This document shows positions 60,586 through 64,000 of a stretch of DNA of 64,000 nt, one piece after another. Each line of letters starts with the position of its first letter. The first letter of the stretch is position 1. The stretch comes from JBPRGG01 sp051418075. Lineage in GTDB: Bacteria; Bacteroidota; Bacteroidia; Cytophagales; Cyclobacteriaceae. The notes below the pieces were generated by a model that did no database searches, was not told the DNA's origin, and saw only the letters and a program-made list of their open reading frames with translations. Where the stretch lies: assembly GCA_051418075.1 (NCBI GenBank), contig JBPRGG010000125.1, positions 1 through 64,000 of the forward strand, given 5' to 3'. The position numbers were made by a program, and so were the translations under genes.

Positions 60586-63500
60586 TTAAGGTAACCCATT
60601 TTCCCAATCCTGGTATTCCTGGGAAGCCTTTTCATTATATGTTTTTCTGAATTCCTGATAGGTGTCCACTGTTACAAACTGCTGGTATTCCAGCAAAGCC
60701 TGCTCAGCAAAACTAAACAAGCCCAGGTTCAGCGCTTGCAGGATATAGGCTTCGTATAAAGGCGCTGAATAGCTATTCAAACGAATTGCATTGAGCAAGA
60801 TATTATAGGCTGCCAATTCATCACTGGAATTTTGCTCCAAAAAGCTGGCTGCAGATAAAACTCCCGGCTCAAAAAATGGATTGCTCCTCCCCAGCCAGTT
60901 AAACAGCATTGTTGCTTCATCAGTTTGATCCTTTTGCTGAGCCAAAAGCGCTTTAAAATAGATGAAGTAGACAGGAAATTGGTATTCAAGCCATTTTCCG
61001 GTTTGACTTAGCTTTTCTTCCAGTGCATCAAATTGTTGTTCCTGAGCTAGCAGTCTCAAATAAGATAAACTGATCAGGTGATTTGTGTGATCATCCTGAG
61101 CAGATATGTTTTGCAGGTAGTCATACATGAGACGAGCCTGTGTGAGCTGTTCCTGGTTCAGGTACCAATCCAAGGCATCCCATAAAGCCAGGGCCTTGAG
61201 TGGCTGGTTAGTAAAGGAATTCCAGAAGTCAATGGATAAATCCGGTAACAATTGCTCCTTTTCAAAATACAGATAGAGATATTTTAAACTGTCATTGGAA
61301 ATTTCAGGGGAAAATGGGGTGCTCAAATACCTGGTAATCAGATGAACCTGATGGTTGGATTTATGGTGATTTTTCAGAAGGTCTTGGGCCTGATCTGATC
61401 TTCCGGAAGATAACAATGTCATTACCTGAGGCACTAATACTGATGAATCTCCCTGGCTGAGCACACGATTGAAATAATCTGAAGCCAGCCTGGGCGCATC
61501 CTGTTTTAAAGCCAGAAGGCCCATTTTTTTATGATATTGATTAGCTTGTTTAAAATCATTGATCAATAGCTGTTGAAAAATCGAAAACGCTTTGTACAAA
61601 TCCCCTCTGGAGGCATACGCCAATGCCTGACTGGCTGTCATATTATCATTAAAAAAACTGCCTGAATGCTCGATGTATGGATCCAATTGGTTAAGGAAAA
61701 GGGTATCGGTGCGATAAAATTGATTGACCAGATAATTTTGCAAAAAAACATACTGGTTGAAATTCAGTACGGAATCTCCCTGAGGCAATTCATAATTAGC
61801 CTGTGGTAGGGATTGGTTTTTTTGGTTGAGAAAGATCAGTAAATTACTGCGTGCTATGGGGTCATCCAGTTGAAGGTAAACTTCTGCTATAGAATCGGCA
61901 GAAAGGTTTGCCTGTTTTTGGGACAGAAAACCCCACCGATTGGCTCTGGCGATGGCTTCACCTTCAGCATGGGTTTCGGCCTGATCAAAATAATACAGGA
62001 CGCTGTCATATACATTGGTACGATTATATAGAAGGGCCAGGTTGTTGGCGATTGGTCCATTTCCGGGGAAACGCTCCCAGCCATCCTGCAGGGAAAACAA
62101 TGATTGAAAAAACTGCCCTTCAGATTTATAAACATTGCTTAAATTTATAAAGGCCTGAGGCGTTGGTTTTTTTTCTGTAGCCTGCTGAAAATAATACAGG
62201 GCATCATTAGGCTGATTTTGCTGCCAAAGCATTGATCCAAGAGCATAATGAGAATGATGGTTTTTATAACCGTATATGGTGCCCTGTTCATAAAAACGAA
62301 TAGCCAGGTCGTAGTCATTTTCTAGCTTGTAGGTGTCTCCTAAGCCATTATAATAGCCTGCCCGGGCTTGATAATAGGCCATTTTGCCTGAATGAAAGAA
62401 AAAAGCAAGCACAGCAATGATGCCAGCCAGCCGGGCTGTGAAGTAGGGCATACGCTTAGGATCATACAATACCCGGTATACCTTATGATTATAATGAAGT
62501 AAAGTGAAAAAATTGGCAATGATGTAAATAAAAAAGATCAATCCGAAGCCCAGATGAGAAAACAAAATAAGATCTTCAAAAGCTTCCAGGGCCGGATCAT
62601 TGGCATTCATAAAAAAGTAACTTATGGTAGAAAAACAGATCACAGCCAATCCCAGGTATAAATAAGCCCCGGATGGTTGAAACCGGATGATATTGCTGTA
62701 CATGGAATTTCTTTTCCGGAACTCCCATATTCCCAGTATGGCAGAAATGATAATGATCAAAAAAGGACTGATGTATATCAGGTTCCAGTTGGCGATACCG
62801 GTGTTTTCCAGGTAAACAAAAAATAAGCTCAACAGGTAAACGGCGCTGATCACAGTAAAGTGAATAGAGCTGTTTTGACTGGAATCGGTATTTGCATTGG
62901 TGATCAGATACAGAAAAAAGCTGATGATTTCATGGCCCACAGTTAAAATAAAAAGCAGTGAAAGCACCATGGGTATGGTGATTGAGTAATTGGCAAAATA
63001 TAAAACAGGCTGTGACACCTCTGACCCAAAATAGATTAATACCAGAAAAATTATACTGATGGTTAGAAAAACCCCCAGTCTTAAGACCACATCTGTATCG
63101 GGCTTTATGGCATTAAAATAATAGGCGGGTAAAACAAAAAATACCAGGGCAATAATTAAGGCTGTATTATCAGTCTGGCCAAATAAAACCAGGTTTTCCA
63201 GACCCAAAAATGTAAACCCGACTATCACACAAATCATACTGAAGGTAAACCAAAACTTTTGCAGCCCGGAAAGCGCTGTAAGTATCAATGAAAAACCAAG
63301 CAGGAACAGGATTGATTGAAGATAAGCAGCAAATAAGGGTGTGCTTAAATCACTGCCCCAATATTCCTGGATATTAAGGTAATTAGTGGCTGGTATATTT
63401 AAGTTAAATAATGCTATCTGAAGGTTGATTCCTGGCACCTGAATTTGTTCCAGTTGATTAATGACTTCCCAATCATAAGCCAGGGATTTACCCCATATCC

Positions 63501-63606
63501 AGGCTATGAGATACATGATAATATTTGCAGCCAATAAAATCAGCAGAATCTTGTAAATCAGGGCGTATGAAGAAGGCCAGCTGCGCCAGAAAAATCTTTC
63601 ATTCAT
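60586..63606 (-). CDS. Large membrane protein with C-terminal TPR repeats
   Basis: 1006 residues. The N-terminal 410 residues have about 11 hydrophobic segments, starting around residue 16. The rest is a long chain of tetratricopeptide repeats (YYNGLGDTYKLENDYDLAIR, YALGSMLWQQNQPNDALYYF, FINLSNVYKSEGQFFQSLF) reaching almost to the end. This layout resembles O-antigen ligase-like or glycan assembly proteins with a TPR tail, but a glycosyltransferase motif is not apparent, so I leave the function open. The gene lies 14 bp downstream of gatC. Confidence 0.75.
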   Translation of the reverse strand: MNERFFWRSWPSSYALIYKILLILLAANIIMYLIAWIWGKSLAYDWEVINQLEQIQVPGINLQIALFNLNIPATNYLNIQEYWGSDLSTPLFAAYLQSILFLLGFSLILTALSGLQKFWFTFSMICVIVGFTFLGLENLVLFGQTDNTALIIALVFFVLPAYYFNAIKPDTDVVLRLGVFLTISIIFLVLIYFGSEVSQPVLYFANYSITIPMVLSLLFILTVGHEIISFFLYLITNANTDSSQNSSIHFTVISAVYLLSLFFVYLENTGIANWNLIYISPFLIIIISAILGIWEFRKRNSMYSNIIRFQPSGAYLYLGLAVICFSTISYFFMNANDPALEAFEDLILFSHLGFGLIFFIYIIANFFTLLHYNHKVYRVLYDPKRMPYFTARLAGIIAVLAFFFHSGKMAYYQARAGYYNGLGDTYKLENDYDLAIRFYEQGTIYGYKNHHSHYALGSMLWQQNQPNDALYYFQQATEKKPTPQAFINLSNVYKSEGQFFQSLFSLQDGWERFPGNGPIANNLALLYNRTNVYDSVLYYFDQAETHAEGEAIARANRWGFLSQKQANLSADSIAEVYLQLDDPIARSNLLIFLNQKNQSLPQANYELPQGDSVLNFNQYVFLQNYLVNQFYRTDTLFLNQLDPYIEHSGSFFNDNMTASQALAYASRGDLYKAFSIFQQLLINDFKQANQYHKKMGLLALKQDAPRLASDYFNRVLSQGDSSVLVPQVMTLLSSGRSDQAQDLLKNHHKSNHQVHLITRYLSTPFSPEISNDSLKYLYLYFEKEQLLPDLSIDFWNSFTNQPLKALALWDALDWYLNQEQLTQARLMYDYLQNISAQDDHTNHLISLSYLRLLAQEQQFDALEEKLSQTGKWLEYQFPVYFIYFKALLAQQKDQTDEATMLFNWLGRSNPFFEPGVLSAASFLEQNSSDELAAYNILLNAIRLNSYSAPLYEAYILQALNLGLFSFAEQALLEYQQFVTVDTYQEFRKTYNEKASQEYQDWENGLP

Positions 63607-63620
63607 TCAGTTAGGGCGAT

Positions 63621-63908
63621 TTATTCAATTACCTTGGGTACACTAAAATAATCTTTGTCATTTTTTGGGGCATTTTTTAAGGCTTTGTCATGCTCCAATT
63701 GCCGGCCGACTTTATCTTCGCGGTATACATTTATCCGATCCGACATATGGGTCAAAGGCTCAATACCTTCTGTGTCTACTTCATTCAATTGCTCTACCCA
63801 ATTAAGGATCTCAGTCAGATCTTTGATCATACTTTCTTCATCACTTTCTTCAAAATCCAACCGGGCCAGGTGTGCAATTTTTCGAAGGATTTGCTGGTCA
63901 ATTTTCAT
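63621..63908 (-). CDS. gatC: Aspartyl/glutamyl-tRNA amidotransferase subunit C
   Basis: 95 residues with the standard GatC pattern: IDQQILRKIAHLARLDFEES, then LTEILNWVEQLNEVDTEGIE and PLTHMSDRINVYREDKVGRQ. It is the small partner of GatAB in the amidation of Glu-tRNA(Gln) or Asp-tRNA(Asn). Neither gatA nor gatB is adjacent in the window, as is usual in Bacteroidota. It overlaps the end of the upstream gene by 11 bp and the TPR protein gene follows. Confidence 0.94.
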   Translation of the reverse strand: MKIDQQILRKIAHLARLDFEESDEESMIKDLTEILNWVEQLNEVDTEGIEPLTHMSDRINVYREDKVGRQLEHDKALKNAPKNDKDYFSVPKVIE

Positions 63909-64000
63909 GATTATTCTGTTTTCTTAATTCCTGATCAATCACCTTGTAAACCTGATCCTTTAAGGCATCGGTATCTTTTTCACTTAAACCTTTGGTTTCT
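63898..64000 (-). CDS. C-terminus of a probable lysophospholipid acyltransferase (partial)
   Basis: The last 33 codons are visible on the minus strand, ending with stop TGA at 63898 inside gatC. The stretch ETKGLSEKDTDALKDQVYKV, then IDQELRKQ, resembles the C-terminal end of PlsC-like 1-acyl-sn-glycerol-3-phosphate acyltransferases, which commonly end T.GL..KD...L...VY..I..EL. The catalytic HX4D box lies outside the window, so the assignment is only tentative. Confidence 0.45.
   Translation of the reverse strand, partial: ETKGLSEKDTDALKDQVYKVIDQELRKQNNHEN

Noticed and set aside
1..64000. CRISPR arrays or cas genes.
   Set aside because: No series of short direct repeats with regular spacers and no cas-like proteins were found.

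Overview
The window is a Bacteroidota chromosome segment, most likely Cytophagales. The support is SusC/SusD pairs with a FecR and an ECF sigma factor, a type IX sorting domain, a PPi-dependent phosphofructokinase, many secreted glycoside hydrolases, and promoters of the Bacteroidota type (TAnnTTTG at -7) ahead of several genes. No rRNA, tRNA or CRISPR array was seen.

Region 1 (1 to about 13,440) is an accessory island. It opens with the 3' end of a group II intron. Two PIN-domain toxin-antitoxin modules, HigBA, a lone methyltransferase, a retropepsin-like lipoprotein with a PDZ domain, a broken IS110 transposase, a Crp/Fnr regulator with two probable target genes, a decayed Gp49-like toxin, a pectate lyase, two GNAT acetyltransferases and a DUF1080 protein follow. 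Four copies of one 180-510 bp repeat each begin within about 13 bp of the stop codon of an unrelated gene (higA, methyltransferase, protease, GNAT), always in the same orientation. Two copies still encode the N-terminus of a tyrosine recombinase on the minus strand. This cassette-like layout is the most unusual structural signal here.

Region 2 (13.6-30 kb) mixes regulators and metabolism. It holds a MarR regulator with visible operators and a DOMON/NTF2-like pair, a patch of truncated genes (AraC, GNAT), an ECF sigma factor with small membrane partners, and a Tat-exported sugar oxidoreductase/isomerase pair. A DUF255 thioredoxin-like protein, hemA with a CcsA/HemX-like partner, a cupin (frameshifted)-VOC dioxygenase-esterase operon and a PhoD-like lipoprotein complete it.

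Region 3 (30-51 kb, all minus strand) is a roughly 21 kb polysaccharide-utilisation-type locus. In transcription order it runs: three clan-A-like glycoside hydrolases (one a GH30 domain fused to ankyrin repeats), a VCBS/UnbV T9SS protein and a fragment of another, FecR, a SusC with an STN signalling domain, an ECF sigma factor, a four-domain fasciclin lipoprotein, a second SusC, and SusD. The likely logic is that the STN-SusC senses the glycan and signals through FecR and sigma, the second SusC with SusD imports it, and the hydrolases cut it. The substrate cannot be read from sequence alone.

Region 4 (51.6-64 kb, minus strand) is mostly core genome: PPi-phosphofructokinase, flavin reductase, an outer-membrane barrel and a DM13 lipoprotein, prfB with its programmed +1 frameshift, ilvE, PduO-type cobalamin adenosyltransferase, a LolD/MacB-type ATPase, a large TPR membrane protein, gatC, and the C-terminus of a probable acyltransferase.
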